The notes: generated by a model from the sequence alone, not told the origin. A stretch of DNA of 64,000 nucleotides from Sulfuricella sp. (GCA_023266195.1 JAHFRP010000003.1:1-64000), one strand, 5' to 3'; counted from the stretch's first letter, positions 1 through 8,239 are shown. A program made the numbers and translations.

Positions 1-203
1 ATTCGCCGGGATGACCGCTCCCATATGCTGTACCTACCCGAGTCCTGGAAAACCCGCGTGGATACACCATATCAGGGATGTCGGTCATCTCATTTCTCCG
101 TAGGATTTACCGGAAGAGCCGATTTTCAAGCAGATGCCTTTGCTCAGGTGCTTGCCCTATTTTGACATTTTCCATATGAACTCCTCAAATGCGTTTGACC
201 TCC
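1..203. other. left edge, no gene recognised
   Basis: No convincing reading frame or RNA gene is seen here. Composition shifts from moderately GC-rich at the very edge to AT-rich toward the kinase-like gene that ends at 204. It may be the border between ordinary chromosome and an acquired segment, but too little is visible to say more. Confidence 0.4.
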
Positions 204-689
204 TCATGCACCGCAAAAGCTTGGTACAACAAATTGAGCGTTTTCCTGTAAATCAGCGGGCTTGTCATAATCCAAAATATCCGTAACTGAGCATTTTTCG
301 GTATTTTCAAAATAGCAATAGTTATTAGTGGGAAACTTAGGAGAATGAGATTGCTTTACATATATTAAGAATGTTTCGTCTGGGTCAAATTTACTGAGAA
401 TTTTCAAAATGGAACATCCTTCAACTACTACATTTCGGTTGGTTTTCTTTTTGTTGCACAGGATGTTATGAATATAGCCATAATCGTAATCACTCTGTCC
501 CTCTTCATTAAACAAGAAAAGATCAGTTTCTAATTGTGAGATATCGAGCTTCCATGATAAGTAACGAGCTAATGTCGTTTTGCCGCTTCCGAGCACTCCA
601 CCGATCCCAATTATACAGAAATGAGAATTGTTGATTTTTTCCTTAACACAATTGATTATTCTTTCGCCGTTCCCAGAAAACTCATCCAT
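204..689 (-). CDS. P-loop kinase-like protein, AT-rich
   Basis: A 161-residue protein with a clear Walker A motif near residues 30-40 (GVLGSGKTT), preceded by a hydrophobic beta strand (FCIIGIG). This is the arrangement of small nucleotide or uridine-kinase-like P-loop NTPases. An acidic ETDLFLF segment follows and a hydrophobic strand VVVEGCS may carry the Walker B position. The substrate cannot be told. The gene is markedly AT-rich (many AAA, AAT and TTT codons) compared with its roughly 60% GC surroundings, which suggests horizontal transfer. It is separated from the hydrogenase operon by about 250 bp and nothing links the two functionally. The ATG at 689 is the only plausible start. It could also be a kinase-like component of an unseen mobile island to the left. 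Confidence 0.6.
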   Translation of the reverse strand: MDEFSGNGERIINCVKEKINNSHFCIIGIGGVLGSGKTTLARYLSWKLDISQLETDLFLFNEEGQSDYDYGYIHNILCNKKKTNRNVVVEGCSILKILSKFDPDETFLIYVKQSHSPKFPTNNYCYFENTEKCSVTDILDYDKPADLQENAQFVVPSFCGA

Positions 690-936
690 TCTAAATCCCT
701 TTACTTCTAATTAGATAGGCATACAGCATCCGTACCCAAGTAAAGCGAAGCGGCAAACGCAGCGCAACGGGGGTCACGTCTTGACATCGTTCTTTTCGGC
801 GACACACTACTCGCATGGCCCAACAATTATGCTTAGCATTTCTCGATGCCAACGCAGCCCGGATTGCGTTTTGCTTCATCCGGGCCACTTGCTGAACGAG
901 GAGGAAAAAGCGCACTAAAATCCGTTCCCCCCAACG
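690..936. other. intergenic with one REP-like palindrome
   Basis: This stretch separates the AT-rich kinase-like gene from hynL. A 74-codon open frame on the minus strand (691-915) has no recognisable domain and is largely repeat-derived, so it is not called as a gene. The only clear structure is the palindrome at 857-885, listed separately. Confidence 0.5.
857..885. repeat. REP-like palindrome (gcccggat family)
   Basis: The arms gcccggat (857-864) and atccgggc (878-885) can form a hairpin. The same element in reverse orientation lies at 12502-12530, upstream of the alkaline phosphatase, sharing the inner gaagc and gcgcaat blocks. Two copies in intergenic DNA mark it as a dispersed repeat. 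Confidence 0.7.
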
Positions 937-2703
937 TCAAACCACCTCCACCCGCGTCAACTCCTCGCCTTCCGGGGTGAGCAGATGCACCGCGCAGGCG
1001 ATGCAGGGATCAAAGCTGTGGATAGTGCGCAGAATCTCGATCGGTTGTTTCGGATCGTGGATGGCGTGGCCGCGCAAAGCGGCTTCGTAGGCGCCCGCAT
1101 TGCCCTGAGCGTCGCGCGGGCCAGCGTTCCAGGTGCTGGGCACCACCGCCTGGTAGTTGGCGATCACGCCGTCGCGAATCACCACCCAGTGGCCCAGCGC
1201 GCCGCGCGGGGCTTCCATGAAGCCCACCCCTTTCGCTTCCTTCGGCCATGACGACGGCTCCCACAGCGCAGCGTTGAAGGTGTCGAGGTCGCCGGCGCGG
1301 ATATTGCCCATCAGCTGGTCGTACCAGCCGGGCAGGGCATCGGCCAGGAGCTTGGTTTCCAGCGCCCGCGCCGCGGTCCGTCCCAGGGTGGAAAACAGCG
1401 CTTCGACCGGCAGGTCGAGCTGTTTCAGCGCCTGGCCGGCCAGCTCGCGGGTCGGCGCGTGGCCCTTGGCGTAGAGCATGGCGACGCGGGCGAGCGGGCC
1501 GACTTCGACCGCATGGCCGCGCCAGCGTGGCGACTTCATCCAGGAATAGGCTTCCATCGGATTCAGCTCGCGGTAGGGCGGCTTGGGGCCGGTGTATTTG
1601 AGTTTGGTTTCGCCGTCGTAGGGGTGCAGGCCGCGGTCCTTGCCGGATTCGTATTCGTACCAGGAATGGGGCACGAATTCCTGGATCTGGTCGGGTGCGT
1701 CGAGGTCGAGTTCGTGGACGCGGGACAGGTCGCGGTTGAGGATCACCCCGCGCGGCACCAGGAAACTGGCCGCGTCGCCGATGTCTTTTTCCGGGAAGTC
1801 GCCGTAGGTGAGGAAGTTGCCCAGCCCTTCGCCCTGCTTCGCCCAATCCTTGTAGAAGCCGGCGATGGCCAGTACGTCGGGCAGATAGACCTGGTCGACG
1901 AATTCGCGCATCTGGTCGATGACGGATTTGACCAGCTGCAAGCCCGCCAGATCGACCGCCGTGGCGCCGGCGCCGCCCCGAAAATGGGGGCCGCGTCCGT
2001 GGCCCGGATGGTCGGGATGGACGCTGATCGCGCAGGGCATGCCGCCCACGGTGAAATTCGGATGCGGATTCTTGCCGCCGAAAATGGCGTGCAGTTTGAC
2101 CACGTCGCGCTGCCAGGACAGCGCTTCGAGGTAATGCGCCACCGCCATCAGATTGGCCTCGGGCGGCAATTTATACGAAGGGTGCCCCCAGTATCCGTTC
2201 CTGAACAGGCCGAGCTGGCCGCGCTCGACAAAATCCTTGAGCTTTTTCTGGGTGTCGGCGAAATAGCCCGGCGATGACTTGGCGTAGCGGCTGATGCTCT
2301 GGGCCAGCTCCGAAGTTTTCTTCGGATCGGCCTTCAGCGCGGAAATCACGTCCACCCAATCGAGCGCGTGCAGATGGTAGAAGTGCATCACGTGGTCGTG
2401 CACGAACTGGGCGACGCCCATCAGGTTGCGGATGATGCGCGCGTTGGCGGGAATCGGATAATGCAGCGCATTTTCCACCGCCCGCACCGACGCCATTCCG
2501 TGCACCAGGGTGCACACGCCGCAGATGCGCTGGGCAAAGGCCCAGGCCTCGCGCGGGTCGCGCCCCTTCAGGATCAGCTCCAGCCCGCGCACCATGGTGC
2601 CGGCGCTGTAGGCCTCGGTGATGGTGCCGTCGGCGGACGTTTCAGCCTCGATGCGCAAATGCCCTTCGATGCGGGTGACGGGATCGACGATGATGCGGCT
2701 CAT
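937..2703 (-). CDS. hynL: [NiFe] hydrogenase large subunit (group 1e)
   Basis: A 588-residue catalytic subunit that binds the NiFe(CN)2CO centre and oxidises H2. Both nickel-ligand motifs are visible: RICGVC with Cys61 and Cys64, and DPCIACAVH near the C-terminus with Cys567, Cys570 and His573. A 15-residue tail (LLTPEGEELTRVEVV) follows His573; in this family it is removed by a maturation protease after nickel insertion. The ATG at 2703 has a GAGGA ribosome site. The gene is last in the minus-strand order hynS-isp1-isp2-hynL, the arrangement known from Thiocapsa HynSL, and is set off from isp2 by 165 bp holding two palindromes. The enzyme would act in the periplasm after Tat export with HynS. 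No hyp or protease gene is in the window, so maturation genes lie elsewhere. Confidence 0.95.
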   Translation of the reverse strand: MSRIIVDPVTRIEGHLRIEAETSADGTITEAYSAGTMVRGLELILKGRDPREAWAFAQRICGVCTLVHGMASVRAVENALHYPIPANARIIRNLMGVAQFVHDHVMHFYHLHALDWVDVISALKADPKKTSELAQSISRYAKSSPGYFADTQKKLKDFVERGQLGLFRNGYWGHPSYKLPPEANLMAVAHYLEALSWQRDVVKLHAIFGGKNPHPNFTVGGMPCAISVHPDHPGHGRGPHFRGGAGATAVDLAGLQLVKSVIDQMREFVDQVYLPDVLAIAGFYKDWAKQGEGLGNFLTYGDFPEKDIGDAASFLVPRGVILNRDLSRVHELDLDAPDQIQEFVPHSWYEYESGKDRGLHPYDGETKLKYTGPKPPYRELNPMEAYSWMKSPRWRGHAVEVGPLARVAMLYAKGHAPTRELAGQALKQLDLPVEALFSTLGRTAARALETKLLADALPGWYDQLMGNIRAGDLDTFNAALWEPSSWPKEAKGVGFMEAPRGALGHWVVIRDGVIANYQAVVPSTWNAGPRDAQGNAGAYEAALRGHAIHDPKQPIEILRTIHSFDPCIACAVHLLTPEGEELTRVEVV

Positions 2704-2739
2704 GATTTTTCCTCGAAAACGTAACTACTCAACGGGTTG

Positions 2740-2831
2740 CCCCCTTCTCCCGCAGGCGGGAGAAGGGCCAGGGATGAGGGTATGCGCAAAGCCCCTCTCC
2801 CCAACCCCTCTCCCGCCCGCGGGCGAGGGGG
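2740..2831. repeat. paired GC-rich REP-like palindromes between isp2 and hynL
   Basis: Two hairpin units lie side by side: cccttctcccg / cgggagaaggg around 2743-2767, and cccctct... / ...gcgagggg around 2792-2830. The same family occurs in opposite orientation inside the lipoate-ligase gene at 6773-6814. In the mRNA they would fold within the hynS-isp1-isp2-hynL transcript and could influence stability or hynL dosage. Confidence 0.75.
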
Positions 2832-2868
2832 CTTATCTGAGGCATTTTCACAATTTGTGTCTCTGTGG

Positions 2869-4143
2869 TTAATTTTTTTTCCCCGTTTCACCTTCCACCA
2901 GATGCTCCGCCACCAGCTCGGTCAGCCCGATCAGGCGCACGTCCATGTTGTAGTGTTCGATCGCTTCTTCCATCACGTTGCGGCAGTTGGCGCAGGCGGT
3001 GACCATGGTTTTCACGCCCAGCTTGTCGAGCTGGCGCTTCTTGACCTGGAATACCTTGAAGCGGAGTTCCTCGGCGCGCGGGTTGGCGCTCACTCCGCCG
3101 CCACCGCCGCAGCACCAGTTGTAGATGCCGGCGTCTTCCATCTCGCGGAAATCCGACGCCACCTGGTTGAGCAGATGGCGCGGCTCCTCGACCACGCCGC
3201 CGCGGCGCACGATCTGGCAGGGGTCGTGGAAGGTGAGCGGTTCGTCGAGCGTACCTGCGGTCGGCAGCCGGCCCTCGCCGCGCAGCCGCTCCAGCAACTC
3301 CAGCACATGCACCACCTCGAAGCCGTAAGGCCGGCCGATCAGGTTCGGCCCGTCCCAGCGCAGGGCGGTGAAGGCATGGCCGCATTCCGGGCTGATCACG
3401 GTCTTGACCCCGAGCTTTTCCGCCACGTTGACGATGCGCAGCACGATCTCGCGCGCCAGGTCGGACACGCCGATCTGGATGCCGGCGTTGGTCGCTTCGA
3501 ACGCCTCCGACGAAACCGTCCAGCTAATTCCCGCCTGCTTGAAGATGCGCGCCAGCGCGCCAAGGTATTCGGGGAAGCCGACGATCTCCATCGACGACAT
3601 CAGCACCAGATAATCGACGCCGGCCCGGTCCACCGGCACCTCGACGCCGGACTCCGCCGCCTCGACGCTCACCGTCTTGAGGAAGGCGGCCGGCTTGATC
3701 CCCATCGGGCTGCCCTGCTCGATGGTGCGCGTCACCGCATCGACCACGCCGGGCGGGGCGTAGCCGGCGATCGCCATGCCTTCGCGGATCTTGCGCACCA
3801 TGCCGGTGATGTCGTTGCCTACCGGGCAGATCAGCGAGCAGCGCCCGCACAGGGTGCAGGAATCGTAGACCAGCTCGCTCCAGGCGGCAAGCTCCTGTTC
3901 ACCAACGGGTTTGGTCAAGCCGAGCGCCGCGCCGATCCGGCCGAGCAGCGTGTACTCACTCCGCCACAGGCGGCGCAGCGGTTCGAGCTTGTGGATCGGC
4001 GTGTATTTGGGGTCGCCGGTTTCGGTGTAGAACAGGCAGGCTTCGGCGCACAGGCCGCAATGGACGCAACTGGTGAAATAGCTGGCGACGGGCGCATCCA
4101 GCACTTCGCGCATCAGGTTCAGGCCACGTTCGAGCGAACTCAT
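2869..4143 (-). CDS. isp2: HdrD-like iron-sulfur subunit Isp2 of hydrogenase
   Basis: A 424-residue cytoplasmic electron-transfer protein. The N-terminus carries two [4Fe-4S] motifs: Cys26/29/32/36 (CVHCGLCAEAC) and Cys96/99/102/106 (CTLCGRCSLIC). The C-terminal half contains CCG-type cysteine motifs (HDPCQI, WCCGGGGG, ACANCRN) like those of heterodisulfide reductase HdrD/HdrB and DsrK, which bind an unusual 4Fe-4S centre. The ATG at 4143 overlaps the TGA of isp1, which fixes the start. In group 1e hydrogenases Isp2 is thought to pass electrons between the membrane subunit Isp1 and a cytoplasmic or quinone partner. A DsrK-like identity is unlikely because the gene lies between hydrogenase subunits and no dsr genes are nearby. 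Confidence 0.9.
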   Translation of the reverse strand: MSSLERGLNLMREVLDAPVASYFTSCVHCGLCAEACLFYTETGDPKYTPIHKLEPLRRLWRSEYTLLGRIGAALGLTKPVGEQELAAWSELVYDSCTLCGRCSLICPVGNDITGMVRKIREGMAIAGYAPPGVVDAVTRTIEQGSPMGIKPAAFLKTVSVEAAESGVEVPVDRAGVDYLVLMSSMEIVGFPEYLGALARIFKQAGISWTVSSEAFEATNAGIQIGVSDLAREIVLRIVNVAEKLGVKTVISPECGHAFTALRWDGPNLIGRPYGFEVVHVLELLERLRGEGRLPTAGTLDEPLTFHDPCQIVRRGGVVEEPRHLLNQVASDFREMEDAGIYNWCCGGGGGVSANPRAEELRFKVFQVKKRQLDKLGVKTMVTACANCRNVMEEAIEHYNMDVRLIGLTELVAEHLVEGETGKKN

Positions 4144-4799
4144 AGCGTCACTCCCTTGCGGCCGAGCGCGCTGCCGTTGTACCAGCGCGAGATGGCGAAA
4201 GAAAAAGTGTGGGCCAGCTTGGTGAACGGCAAACACACCAGCAGCAGTTCCGCGCTGAGGATGTGCACCGCCAGCATGGCGGTATAGGGCAGCGCCAGAT
4301 GATGAAAGGCGAGGTAGCCGGTCAAGATCGGCGCGGTCGTCAGCGCCCAGGCCAGGTAATCGTCGAAGGTGGAAAGAAAGCGCTTCACCGGATGCGTCAG
4401 CCGCAGGATCAGCACTCCCGCCAGGGCCGCAATGGTCAGCAGCGATGCCGCATCCACCAGGGCGCTCGGCAGCCCAGGCCAGCCGAAGCCGAACAGGGAC
4501 TGGAACAGGCGGATATGGGGGACGAACAGGAATAGCGCCGCGAACAGGCCCAGGTGAAACGCGTAGCCCAGCAGGTAAGTAGCCACATTGCCGCGCATGA
4601 AGGGCAGGCGCGGCAGGCTGCGGCTGAACACGGTGCGCCAGCCGCTCCCCGCTGTGCCCGGCCGGGGTACGGCCAGGTCGCGCTTGCGGCCGAGGCCGAA
4701 GATTTCCGCCAGGCGCAGCACCGTCCCGGCGAGGAGCGCCGCGACCGCAATTTGCAGGCCGGGGCCGCGCGCCCACAACAACAAATCCATCTCGCTCAT
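4140..4799 (-). CDS. isp1: NarI-like cytochrome b subunit Isp1 of hydrogenase
   Basis: A 219-residue integral membrane protein with about five hydrophobic helices. Histidines within or next to helices (for example YAFHLGLF, LAFHHLAL and LAVHIL) are candidate heme b ligands, as in NarI, DsrM and HmeC. It would anchor the hydrogenase and carry electrons between periplasmic HynS and the membrane or cytoplasmic side. The start at 4799 overlaps the stop of hynS by four bases and its stop overlaps the start of isp2 by four bases. This tight coupling supports one complex. The same stretch carries a much longer read-through frame reaching back into hynS, which was rejected as a shadow. Confidence 0.9.
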   Translation of the reverse strand: MSEMDLLLWARGPGLQIAVAALLAGTVLRLAEIFGLGRKRDLAVPRPGTAGSGWRTVFSRSLPRLPFMRGNVATYLLGYAFHLGLFAALFLFVPHIRLFQSLFGFGWPGLPSALVDAASLLTIAALAGVLILRLTHPVKRFLSTFDDYLAWALTTAPILTGYLAFHHLALPYTAMLAVHILSAELLLVCLPFTKLAHTFSFAISRWYNGSALGRKGVTL

Positions 4800-5887
4800 G
4801 GTTTGCGCTCCAGATCGTCCACCGTGGCGGGCTGGTGTTGGGCGCGGGCTTCGCTCTTGGCCTTGCGGTTGGCGATCGCCACCGCGGCACCTGCGGCCAG
4901 GCCCGCGCCCGCCGCCGCCACGGCGATTTTTCCGAGCGGGCTGACCGGCGTGGAAAGCGGCTGGTAAAAGCCGCCCGCATCCCAGAAATGCGGCTCGGAA
5001 CAGCCCAGGCAGCCGTGGCCGGACTCGATCGGGAAGCTCGTCCCGCCGTTCCATTTGGTGGTCGCGCAGACGTTGTGGGTGGTCGGCCCCTTGCAGCCCA
5101 GCTCGAACAAACACCAGCCGTTGCGCGCGCCCTCGTCGTCGAAGCTCTTGGCGAACTTGCCCTGATCGTAGAACGGCCGCCGGTAGCAGCGGTCGTGGAT
5201 GGTTTCGCCGAAGAACGAGCGCGGACGAAGCTGGTCGTCCAGTTCCGGCAGCGCGCCGAACAACAGAAAATGGGCAAGCACGCCGGTCATCACGGTCGGC
5301 ACCGGCGGACAGCCGGGCACGTTGACCACCGGCTTGTCGCGCACGATCCGGCTCACCGGCACCGCGCCGGTGGGATTGGGGTTCGCCATCGGCAGACCGC
5401 CGAACGAAGCGCAGGTGCCCACTGCGATCACCGCCGCGGCGCCCTTCGCCGCTTCTTCCAGCAAATCCAGGTTGGTGCGGCCGGCGATGGTGGAATAGAC
5501 GCCGCCGTCCTTGAGCGGGATGGAGCCGTCCACCGCCAGCAGGTAATGGCCGAAATTTTCCTTCATCGCCTGTTCGCGGGCGAGTTCGGCGCCTTCGCCG
5601 GAAGCGGCCTGCAATGTGTGGTGGTAGTCGAGGGAAAGGAAATCGAAAATCAGCGATTCCAGGGTGGGCGAATAGGAGCGGGTGAGAGCTTCGGTGCAGC
5701 CGGTGCACTCCTGGAACGAAAGCCAGATGAGCGAGGGCTTGCTCACGCTGCCAAGCTTGTCCGCCAACGCTTCGCCGGAACCCGGCGGCAGCGCCAGCAG
5801 CGCCGCCAGGCCGCTGCAATACTTGAGGAACTCGCGCCGGCTGATGCCATGGCGCGCCAGTTGTTCCGCCAGATTGAGCTCCATCAT
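4796..5887 (-). CDS. hynS: [NiFe] hydrogenase small subunit, Tat-exported
   Basis: The iron-sulfur subunit, 363 residues. A twin-arginine motif SRREFLK lies at residues 16-22, followed by a hydrophobic stretch that ends near residue 45. The proximal cluster begins at Cys61 and Cys64 (ECTGCTEA). Downstream cysteines include GTCAS, PGCPP and the CLGC region for the other clusters. A C-terminal hydrophobic helix rich in Ala/Gly (after KIAV) is the usual membrane anchor. A strong GGAGGT site precedes two adjacent ATGs at 5887 and 5884; the second has the better spacing, and an upstream GTG at 5893 overlaps the ribosome site. It heads the hydrogenase operon. HynS and HynL would be exported together, so H2 is oxidised in the periplasm. 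Confidence 0.95.
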   Translation of the reverse strand: MMELNLAEQLARHGISRREFLKYCSGLAALLALPPGSGEALADKLGSVSKPSLIWLSFQECTGCTEALTRSYSPTLESLIFDFLSLDYHHTLQAASGEGAELAREQAMKENFGHYLLAVDGSIPLKDGGVYSTIAGRTNLDLLEEAAKGAAAVIAVGTCASFGGLPMANPNPTGAVPVSRIVRDKPVVNVPGCPPVPTVMTGVLAHFLLFGALPELDDQLRPRSFFGETIHDRCYRRPFYDQGKFAKSFDDEGARNGWCLFELGCKGPTTHNVCATTKWNGGTSFPIESGHGCLGCSEPHFWDAGGFYQPLSTPVSPLGKIAVAAAGAGLAAGAAVAIANRKAKSEARAQHQPATVDDLERKP

Positions 5888-5929
5888 TTCCACCTCCCAG
5901 AAGGCAAAACCGAAAGAACCATTGAGTAG

Positions 5930-5955
5930 GTCGGTTCAAGCGCAGCGGAACCGAC
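5930..5955. repeat. short palindrome in the divergent hynS / lipoate-ligase promoter
   Basis: Perfect 8-bp arms gtcggttc (5930-5937) and gaaccgac (5948-5955) flank a 10-base loop. It sits between the divergent hynS and lipoate-ligase genes. It resembles dispersed REP-type units elsewhere in the window more than a classic operator, although a regulatory role is possible. Confidence 0.5.
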
Positions 5956-6026
5956 GGCTCCTCTATTTTTGACAGTATAACCCCCGTGAATGCGAATAGC
6001 GTTAACTACTGCTATCCTTAGCCCTC

Positions 6027-7757
6027 ATGCAAAACAAATCATCCGAAAATCTGATACTGCTCGATACCGGCCTGCAATCGGCCGGGTGGAACGCCCGCTT
6101 CGACTGCACCTGGCTGGAGCTCCACGCCGCCGGCGAACGTCCCGGCCTGCTGCGCTTTTATCGCAGCCTGCCGAGCGTCAGCCTGGGGCGGCATCAGGCG
6201 CCGGAACATGAAATCCGCGCCGATTATTGCCGGAAAAAAAACGTCGAGATCGTGCGCCGGGTCAGCGGCGGCGGCGCGCTCTATGTCGATGAAAATCAGC
6301 TCGGACTCAGCCTGATCATGCGTCGCCCCGCGGCCTGGATCGGCTTCGGGATGGGACAAATGCTTGCCGTTTTCTGCGCGGCGATCGCCGACGGACTCTC
6401 CCGGCTCGGCATCAACACGGTTTACAAGGCGCCCAACGACCTGGAAATCGATGGCCGCAAACTGGCCTCTGCGTTCATCGCCATCGAAGGCGACGCCATC
6501 CTGCTGCACGCCACCCTGCTCGGCGAGGTCGATATCCAGACCCTGCTGGAAGCGCTACGCGCGCCGACCGAAAAACTGACCGTCACTGGGCTGGAGAGCG
6601 CGCGGCAGCGGCTGATAACGGTCAAGGAAGTGCTTGGCGAAATTCCGCCCGATGCGGTGCTGCAGCAGGCATTATGCGAAGGACTGGCTGGTGTGGTGGG
6701 TGGGATATTGCAGACAGGGAAGGCAACAACGTGGCGGACGCTTTCTTTCGCAAGTATTGCCCCGCCAGACACACCCTCACCCCAGCCCTCTCCCGCCTGC
6801 GGGAGAGGGGGAAAATCTCCGCTCGTATCCAAGCACGTGAACAATGAACCATCCGGCCGACTAACCACCATGCTCGAAGCCCTGCACAAGACCCCGGGCG
6901 GCGTACTGCGCGTGCGCCTGTGGCCGGATGCGGCCGGGCACTTCATCGACCGGATTCGCTTTGCCGGCGACCTCCACCTGCATCCGGCCAACGCGCTGGA
7001 GCGCCTGCAGCAAACACTGGCCGGGTTGTCGCTCGTACAGGCGGAAGCGGCCGTTTCCGCCTTTTTCGACCAGCATCCCTGCGACCTGCTCGGTTTCTCC
7101 GCCGACGACATCCGCCACGTGCTACGGCTGGCCATCGACAAGCTGGCGCAGCAAAAACTGATGGGCTTGAGCGCAGACCAGGCCAACCGCCTGATGGTGA
7201 CGGGCGAAGGGAACGCCGAAGCCGTCCTGTCCCGCGCCTCGGTCATGCTGCTGCCCTACTGCGCCAAACCCGCGTGGTGCAAGTGGCGACATCAGGACGA
7301 TTGCGTCGAATGTGGCAAGTGCGAAGTGGGCGACGCCTACCGCATGGCGCGCGAACGCAACATGCCGGTGACCACCATCACCGATTATGAACACCTCACC
7401 GCCACGCTCGGCGCGATGAAAGCCGACGGCATCGAGGCCTACGTCGGTGCCTGCTGCAACCAGTTCTTCGTCAAGCGCCACCATGCGTTCGAACAGGCCG
7501 GCATGGGCGCCGTGCTGATGGACATCAGCGGCGCCAACTGCTATGAGCTGAAACAGGAAGAAGCCGCCTATGCCGGCCGGTTCCAGGCCGAGGCCGAACT
7601 CGATGCGGATTTGATGGAGCGGGTGATGCTGCGGGTGCCAGTCCTGCCCGTTGATCAAGTTCACGACGCAACTCCTCCGCTTGTCGTTGCGACCCGGCCG
7701 CGTGCAAAATACATCATTCCCGTGATCCCTTTGACGAAAAAACGAAAGTCCGCATGA
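6027..7757 (+). CDS. lipoate-protein ligase / LplB-type domain / DUF116 fusion
   Basis: A 576-residue three-part protein. Residues 1 to about 235 form a lipoate-protein ligase A domain, with RRVSGGGAL (77-85) and KAPNDLE...GRKLASA, where Lys145 matches the lipoyl-AMP lysine position. Residues about 283-375 resemble the accessory C-terminal domain of bacterial lipoate ligases (R-F-x-GD pattern). Residues about 400-540 form a DUF116-like domain with Cys412, 418, 426, 429, 432, 476 and 477, a likely Fe-S site. The linker (about 248-264) is translated from an intergenic-type repeat. It probably lipoylates a carrier protein; the DUF116 part suggests a linked redox role. It overlaps the next gene by four bases. 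Which carrier it serves is unknown, because no LbpA or GcvH gene is visible. Confidence 0.8.
   Translation: MQNKSSENLILLDTGLQSAGWNARFDCTWLELHAAGERPGLLRFYRSLPSVSLGRHQAPEHEIRADYCRKKNVEIVRRVSGGGALYVDENQLGLSLIMRRPAAWIGFGMGQMLAVFCAAIADGLSRLGINTVYKAPNDLEIDGRKLASAFIAIEGDAILLHATLLGEVDIQTLLEALRAPTEKLTVTGLESARQRLITVKEVLGEIPPDAVLQQALCEGLAGVVGGILQTGKATTWRTLSFASIAPPDTPSPQPSPACGRGGKSPLVSKHVNNEPSGRLTTMLEALHKTPGGVLRVRLWPDAAGHFIDRIRFAGDLHLHPANALERLQQTLAGLSLVQAEAAVSAFFDQHPCDLLGFSADDIRHVLRLAIDKLAQQKLMGLSADQANRLMVTGEGNAEAVLSRASVMLLPYCAKPAWCKWRHQDDCVECGKCEVGDAYRMARERNMPVTTITDYEHLTATLGAMKADGIEAYVGACCNQFFVKRHHAFEQAGMGAVLMDISGANCYELKQEEAAYAGRFQAEAELDADLMERVMLRVPVLPVDQVHDATPPLVVATRPRAKYIIPVIPLTKKRKSA
6773..6814. repeat. 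REP-like palindrome embedded in frame in a coding region
   Basis: The unit ccctctcccgc / gcgggagaggg (6785-6809) with the flank accctcaccc is the same family as the palindromes at 2740-2831. Here it lies inside the lipoate-ligase/DUF116 gene, in frame, giving the proline-rich linker PSPQPSPACGRGG between two domains. Confidence 0.85.
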
Positions 7758-8239
7758 AACGCATCGACCGGCAGCTCCTCACCTCACTTTCCAGTCTGGC
7801 GGCGTCCGCACCACGCCTGCGGGCGCACCACAACCTGCACCCCGAGCTGGACGACCCGGTCCAGCGCCTGTGCATCGCGATGGAGCCGGGCACCTATGTC
7901 CGCCCGCACCGGCACGCCGACCCGGCAACCTGGGAGATCCTGCTGGTGCTGTCCGGCGCGGTGGTGCTCCTGGTATTCGACGAAGCGGGCCAGGTGACGG
8001 AGCGGACCGAACTCTCCGCCTGCGGCGAAGTCGGCGCGGTGGAAATCCCCGCCCATACCTGGCATGCGGTGGCCTCCACCCAGCCCGGCACGGTGGTATT
8101 CGAGGTCAAGCAGGGGCCGTACCGGCCGATTGCCGAAGCCAACTATGCGCCGTGGTCGCCGGCGGAAGGAGAAGCGGCACGCAAACTCGCGGCATGGTAC
8201 AGCGTGGCCCGCCAGGGCGATGCCATACCCCAGTTGTAA
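7754..8239 (+). CDS. WbuC-type cupin fold metalloprotein
   Basis: A 161-residue cupin. The metal-binding pattern His52-x-His54...Glu61 (PHRHADPATWE) and a second-motif histidine near 101-104 (PAHTWHAV) are visible. The protein matches the WbuC family by its N-terminal histidine-rich segment and the conserved stretch from RPHRH to the C-terminal GPYRP. WbuC relatives are best known from polysaccharide clusters, but here the gene is translationally coupled (ATGA overlap) to the lipoate-ligase/DUF116 fusion, which suggests a role on a small metabolite of that pathway. The reaction is unknown. No signal peptide is present, so it is cytoplasmic. Confidence 0.8.
   Translation: MKRIDRQLLTSLSSLAASAPRLRAHHNLHPELDDPVQRLCIAMEPGTYVRPHRHADPATWEILLVLSGAVVLLVFDEAGQVTERTELSACGEVGAVEIPAHTWHAVASTQPGTVVFEVKQGPYRPIAEANYAPWSPAEGEAARKLAAWYSVARQGDAIPQL

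Noticed and set aside
691-915. 74-codon frame on the minus strand
   Set aside because: No domain, basic residue-rich translation and half of it is a dispersed palindrome; likely non-coding.
4140-5939. 599-codon frame reading through hynS into isp1
   Set aside because: Its N-terminal part is an off-frame shadow of hynS; only the last 219 codons from 4799 encode Isp1.
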